From: Cynocephalus volans
Taxonomy: Eukaryota; Chordata; Mammalia; Dermoptera; Cynocephalidae
DNA: 64,000 nucleotides
Direction of reading: 5' to 3'
Assembly (NCBI RefSeq): GCF_027409185.1
Contig: NC_084462.1
Coordinates: 26,635,577-26,699,576 of the forward strand
Part shown: positions 61,461-64,000 of the stretch, one piece after another
Layout: each line of letters opens with the position of its first letter
How positions within the stretch are numbered: position 1 is the first letter of the stretch
Notes under the pieces: generated by a model
What the model was told of the DNA's origin: nothing
Seen by the model: only the letters and a program-made list of their open reading frames with translations
Database searches by the model: none
Made by a program: the position numbers and the translations under genes

Positions 61461-62604
61461 AGACCACAGAAGATGAGAAAACGTAAGTCCAGGGCTGGGG
61501 AACACTGACTTTTGAAGAATGAGAAGGTAGAAGAGGAGGAAGCTGAAGAATGGCTGGATTGGGAGACACATTATGCAGGATGTTGGGGAACCAAGGAAAA
61601 TGTCTCTTGAGGCTGGTGGTCAGTGGCGTCACATACACTTGAGAGGCCCAATGATCTGGTCCCCTGGGAGGGGAGCCAATTCCAGAATCCAGGACTCCTG
61701 CTTTCCAATCCAAGTCTCTCTTATCTTTCAATCCACCAGCTGACTTCAAAAAAGATTCCAAACTTCAGACTTACCTACAGGGAGGCCATTGGTGACCATA
61801 GAGCAGTTTCCATGGAGAGGTAGGGACTCCTGCAGGTGTGCAGTGGGTTGTGAAGATTAAGAATAGAGTCTACGAATGTAGACCACTTTTCCAAGGAAAA
61901 TCTTTGTGTTCTGCAGCATATTGGGAAGAGAGAGGCAGAGGACAGACCCACACATGTAGAATAATACCATTTCCATAAGGTGGCCCATGGCTGTGTGTGT
62001 GTCTGGAAGAATACTAGCCAACACCGCGACACCTAAGGGGAGGGATCACAGGTGACTTTTACTTTCTTTGTACTGTTTTTGTATCATTTGAGCATGCCCC
62101 AATGAATGGGTCCCATTTTTATAACCTGAAAAGACAGACTATTTTTATTTGGGAAAAATAAAGAGTTCTGATTGTTAAAAGAAGAAAAATAGGGCAGCAG
62201 CAAGGGGGAGAAGTGGGGGTGGGGGGGTGCCAAGGACTTTTATTTTTTAGGTAGGAGAGAGCTGAGTGTGCTGTGCTCTGACACTGCAGCAGGACGCCCT
62301 GGGGACCCTGGAAGTGAGAGAAACAGGATTGGCCACTTGGAACTGAACTTTAAACTAATATACATAGCAAAGGACCACAGGCAACTGAACTACCTAGCAG
62401 GAGGGGGTTCCTTCAATAACCCTGGAATATGAGGTAACCTGTGGAAAGAAAGAGGAAGACTCACTGGGGCTGAGCATAACAGGTGGCCAAGATCTATTGT
62501 TAAATAAAAATGGAACATCAAGAACAGAGGGTGGAATAGAATATGCAGCTATCTGTGTTTTCTTAGAAGCTGTATGCAGTTCACAGGTTTGCAGGCATAG
62601 AGGT

Positions 62605-62609
<5 letters not shown>

Positions 62610-62647
<38 letters not shown>

Positions 62648-62772
62648 CCGGTGACCGGCGCTCAGCCAGGGAGTGCACCGATCATCCTTATATAGGATCT
62701 GAACCCGCGGCGGCGGGAGCGTCGCCGCGCTGCTAGCGCAGCACGCTACCGAGTGCGCCACGGGCTCAGCCC
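62610..62772 (-). repeat. Shortened tRNA-derived SINE with long A-tail
   Basis: About 35 T bases on plus, then ccggtgaccggcgctcagcc, tgctagcgcagcacgctacc, cgccacgggctcagcccg. Perfect 16-base duplication, ggcatagaggtgttct (62594-62609, 62773-62788). Confidence 0.95.
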
Positions 62773-62869
62773 GGCATAGAGGTGTTCTGGGAGAAAACCC
62801 AAGAACCCCAAGAAGGTAGAGGATGACCTGAGGATTTTTTAAAAATTTACTTCATGCTTGTGAATGCTC

Positions 62870-64000
62870 CTTCCTCCCTGGTGGGCAGCTCCCCTCAACA
62901 CACACTGTAGGGCTGGTGGCCTCTTGCACCAAGTCTCACAGCCTAGAGCCAGTGGCAGCGGAAATGTACCTGATGGGGGCTTTTTATCCTAAATTGTCTG
63001 CCTAGAGAGGGTGCCTTTTAATTTTTTAACCTCTCAAAAGCTGGGATTTGTTTTGCCTACCCGAAGGCCTGTGAGTGCTACTGAGCAACTGAGAATGAAT
63101 GACATGGCCCAAAAAAGAATGTGACTGTTGGCTATGGAACGGGGAGTGGTCTTAATTGAAGAAACTTAGATTTAAAAAAAAAAAAAAAAGGCCTTAAACT
63201 GCACTCCAGGTGGCAGTTCTTATTAATTGCCTCTGAAGGTTCCGATCCTGGCACCAGCCGCCAGCTCACCCAGGAGCAAGAAAAGATCAAGGCAAACTTG
63301 AGAAAAGTAAAGACACTGGGGCCCAGCATTACTGTTAAGGGGCTCGAACATTTTCTGATGTTTTGCTTGAAAAGGCAGAATTTTGTCGCTTAGTACCTCA
63401 GCTAATTGGCCTCCATCAGACACTGGAGGGATTGTCTGATTAGACACCACAGCTGCTTTGCTCATTATTTCTGATGAATGGACAGCACCTGGCATCTCCT
63501 GGTGACGATGCCGCTCAGGACCCAGGTGTGACCTACACAACCAACAAAAGTGCGATGGCTTTGCTGCCCTGAGCAGTAAGCCAGTCTTCCCCAAAAGTAT
63601 TATTTTATGTAAGTCCCAGCCCCTTGGAACACGTTTTGAAAGGGCTCATCCTCTTTTGCTGTTTCCCTTGCTGAAAGTCTAAAATAAATGGTGAGTGCTC
63701 AGTTAATTCATCTGAGAAGTCTGTCTTCGCAGTGGGCAATCACACTATACCCATGTTCACTATACCCCAATTATTGTTCTCATTGTAAATGAAAGTTCTG
63801 GTGTCCTGGTTTGGGATATATGAGTTACTCAAGAGACCACCTGGTATGTGGACAAGCCAGGCTTCCTAACCTAAAGCTGAGGGCAGAGGCCCTTTGGGAG
63901 TGTTAAATAAATTTTACAAGAGGCCTTTGTTTTGGACTGAGTTCCTGCATGAAGCCCCAACAGACCAAACCAAAATGGAGTCACTCGTGCTAAGGTTCTG
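62870..64000 (+). repeat. LTR-like stretch at the right edge, family unassigned
   Basis: Around 63660-63730 the sequence has 'ttgctgaaagtctaaaataa' with AATAAA at 63683-63688, then 'gtgagtgctcagttaattca' and 'gagaagtctgtcttcgcag', the look of an old ERVL-type LTR 3' end. The last bases ('aaccaaaatggagtcactcg') also look repetitive. Open frames of 60-120 codons on both strands (63223-63594) show no known protein. Confidence 0.35.

Larger units (their letters stand above)
58761..64000. other. Intergenic region upstream of DTX2
   Basis: No gene recognised. It holds an old unassigned repeat (58850-59600, interrupted by a SINE), a MIR, an MLT1-type LTR, four young SINEs and an LTR-like stretch at the right edge. 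ZP3, the neighbour in other mammals, is not inside the window. Confidence 0.6.

Overview
The window is nuclear DNA of a placental mammal. It carries intron-split genes with GT/AG junctions, old MIR, L2, L1, MLT1-type LTR and MER20-type repeats, and about seventeen young tRNA-derived SINEs. The SINEs have an isoleucine-tRNA-like core (monomers, dimers and shortened dimers) and many have perfect target-site duplications. No Alu, B1, VES or carnivore/ruminant tRNA SINE is seen. This pattern fits the CYN-SINE group of flying lemurs (Dermoptera, e.g. Galeopterus), so a colugo is the best guess. That assignment rests on recalled repeat consensuses and was not searched.

All three recognised genes lie on the minus strand. 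Their order in transcription is DTX2 (right), UPK3B (middle), then a UPK3B-like gene (left edge). UPK3BL-like: five coding exons between 3191 and 263; the last short coding exon is probably just outside the left edge. UPK3B: six coding exons, 23725 to 20096, giving a 277-residue single-pass membrane protein. DTX2: nine coding exons, 48001 to 26622, giving a 619-residue Deltex-family E3 ubiquitin ligase, with a CpG-island promoter and non-coding first exon near 58.54-58.76 kb and a poly(A) signal near 26.2 kb. All junctions were read by eye, and reading frames stay consistent through every splice.

Region by region: 0-3.2 kb UPK3BL-like; 3.2-20.1 kb intergenic, repeat-rich, with an unexplained CpG-dense patch near 19.1-19.26 kb; 20.1-23.7 kb UPK3B; 23.7-26.2 kb intergenic with an L1 tail fragment; 26.2-58.7 kb DTX2, with most SINEs in its first intron; 58.7-64 kb upstream intergenic sequence of SINEs and old repeats, ending in an LTR-like stretch.

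The two uroplakin genes are urothelial/mesothelial membrane proteins that arose by tandem duplication, as shown by identical intron phases. DTX2 is a Notch-pathway ubiquitin ligase and is a neighbour, not a functional partner. I see no new gene system. The more unusual observations are a SINE that looks like the intermediate between two SINE types, a tail-less tRNA-Ile-like retroposon with a perfect duplication, an alternative reading frame in UPK3B, and the orphan CpG patch.
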